10,476 bases of DNA. Origin: Funneliformis mosseae. Taxonomy: Eukaryota > Glomeromycota > Glomeromycetes > Glomerales > Glomeraceae. The position numbers were made by a program, and so were the translations under genes. Under the pieces are notes generated by a model. The model ran no database searches and was not told the origin of the DNA. It was given only the letters and a program-made list of their open reading frames with translations. The stretch lies in contig CAJVPP010003909.1 of NCBI GenBank assembly GCA_910592005.1, forward strand, positions 1 through 10,476. Direction: 5' to 3'. This document shows positions 1 to 8,411 of the stretch, piece after piece (the stretch's first letter is position 1; every line of letters begins with the position of its first letter).

Positions 1-8
1 ATAAAAGA

Positions 9-803
9 ATCGTTCGTTTAGAACGATTAAAGTTATTATTCCAAACGAACGATAAAAAAATTTTTCGATTGGAATGATCAAATTATCGTTCTAAACGAAC
101 GATAAAAGAATCATCCATTTGGAATGATTGAAGTCATTGTTCTAAACGAACGATAAGAAAATCGTTCGATTGGAACAATCAAATTATCGTTCGATTGAAA
201 CGATCAAATTATCATTCCAAACGAATGATAAAATAATCGTTCGTTTGAAACGATTGAAGTTATCGTTCTAAACGAACGATAAAAGAATCGTTCATTTGGA
301 ATGATTAAATTATCGTTCTAAACGAACGATAAAAGAATTGTTTGTTTGGAACGATTGAAATTATCGTTTTAAACAAACGATAAAAAATTCGTTCGATTGG
401 AACGATTAAATTATTGTTTCAAATGAATAATAAAAAAATCGTTCAATTGGAATGATCAATTTATCGTTCTAAACGAATGATAAAAAAATCGTTCATTTGG
501 AATGATTGAAGTTATCGTTTCAAATGAACGATAAAAAAATCGTTCATTTAGAACGATTGAAGTTATCGTTCTAAACAAACGATAAAAAAATCGTTTGATT
601 AGAACAATTAAATTATCATTCCAAATGAACGATAAAAGAATCGTTCGTTTGAAACAATTAAATTATCGTTCCAATCAAACGATAAAAAAATCGTTCATTT
701 GGAACGATTGAAGTTATCATTCCAAATGAACGATAAGAAAATCATTTATTTGGAACAATTGAAGTTATCGTTCTAAAAGAATGATAAAAGGATCATTCTA
801 AAC
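9..803. repeat. Tandem array of 51-bp nested inverted repeats (copy A)
   Basis: About 15 units with a period near 51 bp; unit starts at 9, 60 and 110 show the spacing. Each unit has a forward arm of the form ATCGTTCGTTTGGAACGAT, a linker of about 7 bases (TGAAGTT or CAAATT type), the reverse complement of the arm (ATCGTTCTAAACGAACGAT), and an A-rich spacer (AAAAGA type). Each arm is itself a short imperfect hairpin (ATCGTTC, 5-base loop, GAACGAT). The array can therefore also be read as alternating inverted arms about every 25 bp. Units differ mainly by C/T and G/A changes, often at CpG. An extra forward half-unit is present at 186-205, so two forward arms precede one reverse arm. Confidence 0.93.
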
Positions 804-987
804 TATCTGAAATTTCAGATTGATCTGAAATTTTCGGTTCGGTTCAGATTTTTACCAGTTTACGGTTTGATTTGGTTTCAGATTGGCATTTTTAGGATTT
901 ATAATCTGAACTGAACCAAACCGAAATTTTCAGATCAGTTTCGGATTGGCCTATAATCTGGACCGAACTGAACCATTCAGAGCATTA
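804..987. repeat. Right terminal domain of copy A
   Basis: This non-array domain is built from many copies of CAGATT and its complement AATCTG, with GAACTGAACC and GGTTCGGTTC-type motifs. It aligns along its length with 6282-6461 of copy B. It contains six CpG sites where copy B keeps one. Clustered short subterminal motifs like these are common transposase-binding regions in DNA elements; that role here is inference. Confidence 0.75.
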
Positions 988-2330
988 TTAGTTTACTATA
1001 AAAGTATTATTAAGTTGCAATGAAATCTAAACTTATAGGTATCCAATACTATCATCTGGGTAGTATAGTGTGAGTTTTCAGTTATAATGATTTTATAAAA
1101 TAATAAATAACTCTGATTGTAATCTATTTACTAAAAGCTCTGATTTAGATAAATTAACTTGAATATTGTTAAAGTTAAAAAACTATTTATAATGAAAGTG
1201 ATGCTAAACAGATTCTGTTAAGACTTGGTAACCTATAAAGTATTATCTATGAATACAAAAGCTAAAACTTTGTATTATCAAACATTGGTTTGAGAAAAAT
1301 AGATATCAGAACGCCATTGAATCTTTATATTATAACTATGGGAAGACTCATTAATTTTACACAATAACAGATTATAGTAAATATACCATAAAGCAGTGAG
1401 ATAACTTCTCTTTGATTAATTTTAAATGTACTAAATATGTGTCAGTATTTCTATGTAATATATATATTTGATTAAAATGTGGTAGAAAAATCCTAAAAAT
1501 AATTTATATGAAGGAAAATGGAATTTTGAAATATTCAAAAGCTTTAGCTAATGTAAATATATTGACGTGATCATATACTTTTAACATATCTTAAAAAAGT
1601 ACTCAAAGTTCTTTATTGTTATATAAGACATCATATTTAACATTATCAAAGATGTGGATAGGATCAAAAGTCAATTTGAATAAAAGTTTTTTAAAGTTAA
1701 ATCCTTTTAAGATATGATGTTTATAAAGATTAAAGCTAAATATGTATTAAGAAATTTAATAAAGGCTTTTCTTAAATACTTAAGTAGTGTGATTAGTCTT
1801 GTATTATTCAAATCAAATTGCCATAGTTTAGGTTTAGAAATAAAATAAACATAAGCTATGTTTTATCTAGTGGAAATTAAAAAGATACTTAAATATTTAC
1901 AAATTATGTATCAAAGGATATTTTCCTATAAATCTAAGGTATTTGAGCATTTTATTAGAAATTTTTATGTGTTCAGATGCTTTATTATTTAGGAGTTGAT
2001 TGATAATATGATATCATTCATCAGCTGACAGTACTAAGGTCAATTGGTTATATATATTTGCATCAATTTCTAATAAAGGTTGATAATTTTGTAGCCAATT
2101 ATTAGAAATAGGTTTATCTTCATTTATCATACTGGCTATATATTGAAAATGATATACTACTTCTTTTTAAACATCTGATTCATCAGTAAGTAAAGTGGAT
2201 AGAGAACACATATTATCTAAATATCTATCAAAAATAATCATTTTTCTCCTTCTATTTAAAATGGAGTCTATCATTTTAACAGAATTAATTTTGTAGTCAT
2301 TAATTTTATCTTGAAGTACTTGTTGTATAC
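988..2330 (-). pseudogene. Reverse transcriptase domain of the LINE (decayed)
   Basis: This domain would copy the element RNA into DNA by target-primed reverse transcription. From its N-terminal side it shows a linker reading VKMIDSILNRRRK (about 2240-2290), then a stretch with INQLLNNKASEHIKISNKML (about 1930-2015), the pattern that precedes the fingers in this family. Next come NNTRLITLL at 1782-1808, VYDHVN (family AYDRVN) at 1561-1580, INQREVIS (family IDQGEVIS) at 1400-1421, and FIDNT at 1239-1253, where the catalytic MDDT/YADD-type motif is expected. The second catalytic Asp is Asn, so the enzyme would be inactive even without frameshifts. Stops replace W and Q just before DMLK (TGA and TAA). 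Readable sequence ends at 988, where copy A begins. Identification is strong; exact limits are approximate. Confidence 0.88.
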
Positions 2331-2619
2331 TTAATAGTTTAAATTCTTATTCTTTAAGATTAGCCTTCACCTATAAGTTAATGAGAAGCAACTAAATGTC
2401 AAGTAAGACTGCTCTAATATAAGTATTATTAGGAAAAGTCCTATTGAAATAATATATGTAGAGCTTTCATAAATAATATGTAAAAATTGATTGTGAAAGT
2501 TAAACTATTTGACAGAAACCAAATTGTCATTAAGACATTTCTTTGATGATTTAGAAAATTAGTATCTTTATGTTAACATAGATAAAGTAACAGGCTATTT
2601 GGAAAGATGATGGACTTTG

Positions 2620-3600
2620 GATTTGCTGAAAGATATGTACTTAGTAATAACCATTATAAAGTGTCTTGAAAAAGGTTTCAGTAAATATTCAAAGTGGTTT
2701 GAGACCATATGGGACCTTTGCAATAGAAAAGAGGAAAATGGTTGAAAAAAATAAAAAATGAATTAATGCTAAATCTGAACATATTTTGACCTAAAATCAT
2801 ATTTGGCATATAAAAATAAAATTGATTTTTTCTGATTATTTCTTTCCTTTCTATTGCAAAGGTTCTATATTATAGATAAGAAAATGCTTTTTAAGGTGTA
2901 ATTTTTTATAGAATGGTCAAGTTTGTCTCTAAATTAGATCCATTTTTTTAAATCCATCTTACTGAATTAAAAGATAATTTAGTAGGATATTATTAGTAAT
3001 TCTTAGAAAATTTAAACATTTAATAGAGATAACATAATAGTCAGAAATGTATGAATCAATAGACAGTTTATTTGCTTTGAGTAAATTTAAGACAAATTTT
3101 AGGATCATTTAGATATAATTGAAATCTCTATGAAGGATGATGTAATAATTATATTAAATAGCTTTATTAAGAAGTTGAATAATATAGTTAAAGACTAGTT
3201 AAAAATATATCCTTATTTTTTTTTGAAGAGACATAAACATTGATTACAAGAAGTTTTTGTTTGTCAGTGAATTGGAGTTTTGCAAAAATAACTTGATCAA
3301 ATTTAAAACTATATTAAAAGATATGTTTTAAAAATTGGTAACTAAATGATAAATTAATGTTAAAACTAATAGATAATTATCACAGTCTTTACTAAAAAAT
3401 GATTGATAATAAGAAAAAGAACAATTAAAGTATAATGATAATGAATTACTATGTTTAAAATTAGTTTCTTGTAAATCTATTATATCATAGTGGTAGGTAG
3501 AGTAAAGTGAATAAAATATGTTTTGTTTGGTAAATTAGGTTCATTAAACCCTCTAATATTGTGAGAGGTAATGAAATATTTTTTCGTATTATTAAGAGAT
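2620..3600 (-). pseudogene. EEP (AP-type) endonuclease domain of the LINE (decayed)
   Basis: This domain would nick target DNA to prime reverse transcription. Motifs appear in EEP order on the minus strand: FITSHNIRGFN (NIRGFN at 3543-3560) opening the fold; DIIDLQETNF with the catalytic Glu (QET at 3463-3471); KLLVINVYVSS (about 3230-3270), a core strand; HRDFN at 3118-3132, the family GGDFN motif with the second Gly changed to Arg; KMDLI followed by TAG at 2929-2946, where IDxIW is expected; and SRHFIMVITKY with SRH at 2661-2669 in place of the catalytic SDH. The 156-bp MITE separates the last two motifs. At least three frame changes occur, including one between IRGFN and QET and one near 3300. 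Inactive. Confidence 0.82.
2711..2866. mobile_element. 156-bp MITE inside the LINE endonuclease
   Basis: A short element with 19-bp terminal inverted repeats: GGGACCTTTGCAATAGAAA at 2711-2729 and the complement of AGAACCTTTGCAATAGAAA at 2848-2866 (17 of 19 match, 16 consecutive). It is flanked by ATAT at 2707-2710 and 2867-2870, consistent with a TA or 4-bp target duplication. Removing 160 bp (element plus one ATAT) joins the LINE frame from IYN to MVSNHF without a shift. The interior is AT-rich and noncoding. A TA duplication would fit Tc1/mariner-like MITEs, but the repeat is too ambiguous to decide. Confidence 0.75.
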
Positions 3601-4481
3601 GAGGGATCAGTAGGATCATTAAAATTATCTGTAGGAATAGTAATCATACAAAAAGATAAATTATTATGGGAAGCTGCTAATGCAACATTCTTTTAATTTG
3701 TCTAAATCTTTATTTAAGGGATCAAAAATACTTATATCATGTTGGCTGAGAAGATTTTTATTAATGAGCACAATTTGGAAATTATAACAAGTTTTAAAAA
3801 ATTTATTGATGATTAGAATGAATTCAGAAATAAGTTACTATTATTTTTAGCAGATTTCAATGAGTTGTTCATTTGTTTATGATTATAAATGTGTTATATA
3901 GAGAAAAGTATTAATGTAAGAAGATTTAAGATCAGCTTTAGTGGTGAATTCAGAAAGTTTATTATTAAATATCTCAGCCTTTTAAGGAGTTATAACTTTA
4001 ATATGTAAAGCTTTCTCTATGACTGATAAGTAATCTTATGAGAATTTAAATATATTATAGAGATCTCTAAGAGTATTAGCAATAGATTCCAGTTGGATAA
4101 TAATAAACTTTTTGAAATTAGGATAATGCATAGAGTTATCTGCAACAGTTTTATTATTAATTTAGAAGTTAAGCACACTGTATTATCAAATAAAGTTTCA
4201 TTATTATCTATAGGTTCATCTGCTTACCTCACAGTAAATAGTTAGATTATGTTTTTAGTTGAATTAGTAATCAGTTTCTTAGGAGGTGGTAAAGGGTTAC
4301 TTATTAGTTTGAGAATAATTAACTTAAAATTAGGTGAGTTAATTGCATTGACAAAAATGATGTTGTCTCTTATTGCACTATGAGATTTTATGGATGCAGT
4401 ATAGCAATTGAATTAAGTAAACTGAAAGCGTTAGTATAGATATTAAGTATTTTTATCTTTAGGAATGCTTCTTTTTCTAAA

Positions 4482-4523
4482 ACAAGAAAATGCTTTATGA
4501 TGCACAGATAAGCAGATGGTATA
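4482..4523 (-). other. Probable zinc-knuckle motif of the gag-like region
   Basis: The 14 minus-strand codons read YTICLSVHHKAFSC, which fits CX2CX4HX4C except that the first Cys is Tyr (TAT, one G-to-A change from TGT). CCHC knuckles are common nucleic-acid-binding motifs in LINE and retroviral-type gag proteins, and the position upstream of the endonuclease is right. The surrounding frame is short, so chance is not excluded. Confidence 0.5.
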
Positions 4524-5398
4524 AAATTTAGTTTTAGCACTAGTTCATTTCAGCTTTTTGTTATTAAAAGTTAAGTTGTTAGCATTAAGAGTGCTTTAAC
4601 TTTATCAATGTTATAAAAATAGAAATATATATACTAAAAGTAATTATAATTTGATCTTACATATAGAATAATACAAATAGTAGCATCAACCATTTGACTT
4701 ATATCTAAAAAGTTACATACTATGATTTTTCTTGATAGATTTGTTAGTTTGATTGAGAATTTAGATTAATTTTAGATTTCTTTCCTATCCAAGTTGCATA
4801 TTTAAATTCAAATGGAATTATTAATTAATAGTAATCTATTTATACTTTTAAGTTCTTTAAATTTAACTTTTTTATCAAATGTAATGGTAATATATTACCA
4901 TAAGTTTTGGGTCTTTATAATGCATCTGATAATAGTTTTATATTGAAAAAATTTTTTATTTGCATAATAGTAGCATCTTATAGAATCTCAATTATCATAA
5001 TCAACTGTACTAGAATGAAGAGATATAATTTTTGTATTATAAGAGGTAAAAATGTAACTTTGTATATGTTTAAAATCTGCACTTTGCAAAGATCATTTCA
5101 TTCACTGAAGTCTAAAAAGATAACTTTGAGAATGTTGATAAAAGGATTTGCAAGAAGCTTTTATATGTTATACTGTAAAATATATGTAATAAAAAAAATA
5201 TTTATTTATAATTTTAGCAATCTTCTATTAAGAGTTCGCATTAGGATATTTTTCAAGAAGAAAATATGCAAAAATTTTTTCAGTATTAAAGAGAGGTATA
5301 GCAAATGCAACAGAAGTATTGTCAAATATATTTTCTGATATGTCTGATAAACTGTTAATATTTATTATATTTTCTTTAGAAGAAAGAATAGCAATTTC

Positions 5399-5408
5399 GT
5401 CTACTTTA
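5399..5408. repeat. Left target-site duplication of copy B
   Basis: GTCTACTTTA, identical to 6462-6471 on the other side of the element. The ancestral LINE reads straight through a single copy of these ten bases. Confidence 0.88.
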
Positions 5409-5410
5409 AA

Positions 5411-5426
5411 GCTCTGAACAGTTCAG
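5411..5426 (+). repeat. Left terminal inverted repeat of copy B
   Basis: GCTCTGAACAGTTCAG matches the complement of 6442-6457 at 14 of 16 positions. It starts two bases inside the inferred left end. Confidence 0.78.
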
Positions 5427-5520
5427 ATTAATCTGAAAATTTTTGGTTCAGATCAACTTCAGTTCAGTTTCAGATTGCAAAAAATTCAATCCAAAAATTT
5501 CAGATTAATCCAAAATTTCA

Positions 5521-6281
5521 GATTATTTGGAACAATTAAATTATCATTCTAAATGAACGATAAAAGAATCATTCGATTAGAACGATAAAATTATCATTTT
5601 AAACAAACAATAAGAAAATCGTTCAATTGGAATGATGAAATTATCATTCTAAATGAACGATAAGAAAATCGTTCAATTAGAATGATGAAATTATCGTTCT
5701 AAATGAATGATAAAAGAATTGTTCAATTGGAATAATGAAATTATTATTCTAAACAAACGATAAGAAAATCGTTCAATTGGAACGATCAAATTATTATTTG
5801 ATTGAAACGATCAAAATATCATTCCAAATGAATGATAATAGAATCGTTTGATTGGAACAATAAAATTATTATTCTAAACGAATGATAAAAGAATTGTTCG
5901 ATTAGAATGATGAAATTACCATTCCAATCGAACGATAAGAAAATCGTTCAATTAGAATAATCAAAATATCATTTCAAATGAACGATAAGAAAATCGTTTG
6001 ATTAGAACGATCAAATTATCATTCCAAATGAATGATAAAAGAATCGTTCAATTGGAAGATCAAAATATTATTCCAAAGAATGATAATAGAATCATTTGAT
6101 TAGAACGATCAAATTATTGTTCTAAAAGAATAATAAGAAAATCGTTTGATTAGAATGATCAAATTATCATTCCAAATGAACGATAAAAGAATCGTTTGAT
6201 TGGAATGATTAAATTATCATTTCAAATAAACGATAAGAAAATCGTTCAATTAGAACGATTGAAATTATCATTTTAAATGAT
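5521..6281. repeat. Tandem array of 51-bp nested inverted repeats (copy B)
   Basis: About 15 units with the same architecture as the array at 9-803: forward arm, short linker, reverse arm, A-rich spacer. The arms are more decayed, with ATCGTTCAATTGGAATGAT-like forms and many CG sites now TG or CA. An extra forward half-unit at 5793-5812 sits between a forward arm (5768-5787) and a reverse arm (5818-5836), exactly as in copy A, and carries the same GATTGAAACGATC variant. Small deletions are visible around 6055-6080. From the anomaly to the array end it is about 130 bp shorter than copy A, or about 2.5 units. Confidence 0.92.
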
Positions 6282-6441
6282 CCAAAATTTTAGATTAATC
6301 TTAAATTTTCAGTTTGGTTTAGATTTTTACCAGTTTACGGTTCAATTCAGTTTCAGATTGACATTTTTAAAATTTTAATCTGAATTGGATCAAACTGAAA
6401 TTTTCAGTTCAGTTTCAGATTGGCCTATAATCTGGACTGAA

Positions 6442-6457
6442 CTGAACCATTCAGAGC
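6442..6457 (-). repeat. Right terminal inverted repeat of copy B
   Basis: On the minus strand this reads GCTCTGAATGGTTCAG, pairing with 5411-5426. Copy A carries the same right end at 968-983. Confidence 0.78.
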
Positions 6458-6461
6458 ATTA

Positions 6462-6471
6462 GTCTACTTTA
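6462..6471. repeat. Right target-site duplication of copy B
   Basis: GTCTACTTTA, the second copy of the 10-bp direct repeat. On the minus strand it encodes the end of the LINE codons AAA GTA GAC that run into the left flank. Confidence 0.88.
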
Positions 6472-7207
6472 TTTTTTCTTTTATTAGTATTATTGGTTGA
6501 AATTTTCATGAGTGAGTTAACTTTTGTGGTATTGGTGTTTTTAGTAAAAATTAGTTCAATGAATATTTTTGGCAATTCTTGAGTAATTTCAGAATTAAGA
6601 ATCTGAGTAATATTTTATTTTTAGCTGATTGTCTATTTGAAGAAGATGATATAGAATGATTATGATTGTTAGATTTTTGTGATTTTTTAGACATGTTGGT
6701 AATTAGTGAAAGAGTTTTATTTTTTTTATGTTATCTGATTTTACTAAATAAATTTTATTTCTATTTATATAAATTTAGTATTGATCAATTTGTAGAGATC
6801 TTTCTTTTAATTTCTATTCTTTATTTATTAATTTTAATTCTTATTTTCTATTTTTAATTTCTATTTTTTTTTTAATAAATTTAATTTATAGTTCTTATTT
6901 TTTCTTTTAATATTTTTAAATTCCTAATTTCGTTTATTAATAATTTTTATTATTATGTTCATCATTCATAATTTAATATTATTTTTAATTACCTTTTGTG
7001 ATTTTATATATGTATAATAATATAATAAAAGAAAATTTTTTACTAAAGAAAACTTTTTTAATTATAGAATTACATGTATAAATTAAAGTTGATTCAAATA
7101 ATTTTAAAATTAAAGTTTTAATCAATTTTATTGTAACAAAGCAAACTTTTTTAGATCTTAAGTTTTGTGAAAATTGCTAAAAAAAGAAAAATAAAAGAAA
7201 AAATAAT

Positions 7208-7239
7208 GTATATATATTAATTTGTATATATATTAATTA
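7208..7239. repeat. 16-bp tandem duplication
   Basis: GTATATATATTAATTT is followed directly by GTATATATATTAATTA, 15 of 16 identical. In sequence this AT-rich it is most likely replication slippage. Confidence 0.8.
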
Positions 7240-7495
7240 TAAGAATTTAAAGTCTCAAAGAATATTAATTTATTAGAAGAATAAATTTATTTTGTGTAAT
7301 TTGCAAATATAAATTTTAGTATCCAGTGATATAATACACTAATTTAATCATTTTTACAAAAAAATATTCTTTTAGAAAGGAATACCTTTAATATGTCAAG
7401 AAGAATGAATAGATAAGAATATTCTTTAAAGATAAAATTTATAAATTTACCTATACATAGGTACTAGTAATATAGAATTCATAATAAATTTTTTT

Positions 7496-7523
7496 TTACA
7501 TTCAATAAATAATTTGAATGTAA
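7496..7523. repeat. Perfect 10-bp hairpin
   Basis: TTACATTCAA (7496-7505) pairs with TTGAATGTAA (7514-7523) around an 8-base loop. No neighbouring gene suggests a terminator role; it may be a remnant of a small inverted-repeat element. Confidence 0.6.
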
Positions 7524-7897
7524 TATTATACAATACTAAAGTTTTGTTAATATCTAATTAGGACTTTTAGAAAAAGACAACTAGAGAGATGATGTTATAT
7601 ACTCAGTTTCTTTTCAGTTCTGCTTTGATTTTTTGAATTTTAAGTTAAATTTATATAAATAGAGCATGTGATGTTAAAAAATTTTTGATGGGTTATCAGT
7701 ATATAATTATTTTTATATGATAAAGTTTTTCGTAATTTAGTTTTTGATTAATAATTTATCTGTAAGACCTTCTATTTGATTAGTTTTTTCTTATTTATTT
7801 ATTTTGAATTAATACGACTTTGAGCAAATTCTTTTAGGCTAGTCTGGAGCTAATTCTGGTTCAATTTTTAAATTAGTAAAATTAGTTGTAACTTAGG

Positions 7898-7921
7898 TAA
7901 ATTCAGATTATACTGAATTTA
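7898..7921. repeat. Perfect 9-bp hairpin
   Basis: TAAATTCAG (7898-7906) pairs with CTGAATTTA (7913-7921) around a 6-base loop. It lies next to weak inverted similarity between about 7838-7870 and 7915-7945, so it could be the core of a decayed foldback sequence. Confidence 0.55.
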
Positions 7922-8411
7922 AAATCAGTTCTAGTACAACTATATATCTCTATTTAATGTAAAGCTTTTAATATATTTTTATTATTATTTTATTCTTTAA
8001 ACCTCTTTTTTCATTTATTATTTATATAACTTCTTTGTGTTGAATCATTGCAGTTTGCAACAATTGTCATTTTTTGGTTTGATAAGTCTTAACTTCTTTT
8101 GAAATAGCTTTTTTTTCTTGATATTATTAATAATTACTAATATCATTATAATTATCCACTTTAGTTTTTTTATATTACAATGTAAAACTAATAACTTGAC
8201 TAATTTATACAGATAACTTTATGATACAGCAATTAAATGAATTTTTTTTTAGATTTTACACCTTTTATATTCACTTTCAAAAGTTTTAGACAAAAATGGT
8301 ACTTGACTAATAATATAATAATTTTTCTAAAAAAGATGTGCTTTAATTGTTTATATATTATTTTAAAAAAAACTTTCAAAATTAATAATGCACGTTCAAG
8401 ATTCTTTCAAA

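Larger units (their letters stand above)
1..987. mobile_element. Large hairpin-array DNA element, copy A (left end outside window)
   Basis: This is the right-hand part of a non-autonomous DNA element whose complete relative (copy B) lies at 5409-6461. It consists of the tandem hairpin array followed by a terminal domain of about 185 bp. The last 40 bases nearly match those of copy B and end in the same terminal motif, ATTCAGAGC followed by ATTA. No coding capacity is seen. The element interrupts the minus-strand LINE: readable reverse transcriptase sequence stops at 988. By analogy with copy B the target duplication should be 988-997 (TTAGTTTACT), with its partner outside the window. Aligning the shared half-unit anomaly (161-229 here, 5768-5836 in copy B) suggests that about 200 bp of the left end are missing. 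The superfamily cannot be fixed without a transposase. Confidence 0.82.
5409..6461. mobile_element. Large hairpin-array DNA element, copy B (complete, 1053 bp)
   Basis: A complete non-autonomous element with a left terminal domain (5409-5520), a central array of nested inverted repeats (5521-6281) and a right terminal domain (6282-6461). Near-terminal inverted repeats are GCTCTGAACAGTTCAG at 5411-5426 and the complement of GCTCTGAATGGTTCAG at 6442-6457. Perfect 10-bp direct repeats abut it. A 20-bp subterminal sequence (5458-5477) recurs in direct orientation at 6403-6422. No open frame of note. Excising the element with one 10-bp repeat restores a 107-codon LINE frame across the junction. 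Duplications of 9-10 bp with repeat-rich ends fit Mutator-like or Foldback-type elements better than hAT (8 bp) or Tc1/mariner (TA), but this is classification by signature only. Confidence 0.9.
988..6694 (-). mobile_element. Degenerate non-LTR (LINE-type) retrotransposon, 3' end outside window
   Basis: One old LINE copy runs right to left. Frame by frame on the minus strand it gives, in order, a gag-like N-terminal region, a zinc-knuckle-like motif, an EEP endonuclease and a reverse transcriptase, which is the usual layout of LINEs with an AP-type endonuclease. Without the two internal insertions (1063 and 160 bp including one repeat each) about 4.5 kb of element remains, enough for a polyprotein of about 1500 codons before the break at 988. 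Its 3' end lies beyond copy A, outside the window. No target duplication or poly-A tail is visible. It is clearly dead: at least five frame changes and many stops. Wording such as NNTRLITLL and DMLKVYDHVN resembles LINE proteins I recall from Glomeromycotina; this is recollection, not a search. Confidence 0.88.
3601..6694 (-). pseudogene. Gag-like N-terminal region of the LINE (decayed, split by copy B)
   Basis: The ATG at 6694-6692 follows an in-frame TAA on the minus strand and opens MSKKSQKSNNHNHSISSSS, a basic Ser/Asn-rich start. A shift in an A-rich run near 6620-6630 leads into a frame open from 6614 to 6462. This continues from 5398 to 5231 once copy B is removed, giving 107 codons without a stop. 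Further along are a zinc-knuckle-like motif (4482-4523), a Pro-rich stretch NPLPPPKK (about 4285-4310), and a fairly open, possibly helical stretch at about 4125-3895. Just before the endonuclease lies FQIVLINKNLLSQHDISIF (about 3725-3780). Many stops in this last part sit where Gln codons are plausible. Such regions usually bind element RNA in LINE ribonucleoprotein particles; that role is inferred from position. Sequence between 5230 and 4560 is poorly readable. Confidence 0.65.
6695..8411. other. Gene-free AT-rich flank upstream of the LINE
   Basis: About 1.7 kb without a supportable gene. The part next to 6694 lies where the LINE 5' untranslated region and internal promoter would be, but no border or motif marks where the element ends and the host flank begins. 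Frames are short on both strands. It holds a small tandem duplication at 7208-7239 and two perfect hairpins (7496-7523 and 7898-7921), listed separately. No tRNA, rRNA or splice-bounded exon was recognised. Confidence 0.5.

Noticed and set aside
9..803. CRISPR array
   Set aside because: The repeats are directly tandem with no unique spacers; the short linkers are near-identical A-rich or GAAGTT-type sequences. The context is a eukaryotic transposon.
4907..5338. A 143-codon plus-strand open frame
   Set aside because: It lies antisense to the gag-like region of the LINE, and part of it (5231-5338) is exactly complementary to the confirmed minus-strand frame. The predicted protein is Ile/Phe/Lys-rich with no recognisable motif. 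It is a shadow frame.
988..6694. Alternative genetic code with TAA/TAG read as Gln (as in ciliates)
   Set aside because: Many stops do fall at plausible Gln positions. However, TGA also replaces Trp, TAG replaces Trp at IDxIW, catalytic residues are mutated and at least five frame changes are needed. A dead element with C-to-T decay explains all of this under the standard code.
6666..6857. A 63-codon plus-strand open frame with a hydrophobic Leu/Ile/Phe-rich product
   Set aside because: It overlaps the LINE start codon region on the opposite strand and runs into T-rich low-complexity sequence. The apparent membrane-like protein is a by-product of T-rich codons.
7416..7427. Heat-shock-element-like palindrome AAGAATATTCTT
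   Set aside because: A single 12-bp palindrome in AT-rich DNA with no adjacent gene; expected by chance.
7449..7462. Palindrome ACCTATACATAGGT
   Set aside because: A 6-bp stem with a 2-base loop is too short to assign any role.
7838..7870. tRNA-like A and B box words (GGCTAGTCTGG, GGTTCAATTT) suggesting a SINE
   Set aside because: The two words are about 20 bases apart, much closer than in tRNA-derived promoters, the matches are poor, and no tRNA fold can be drawn.
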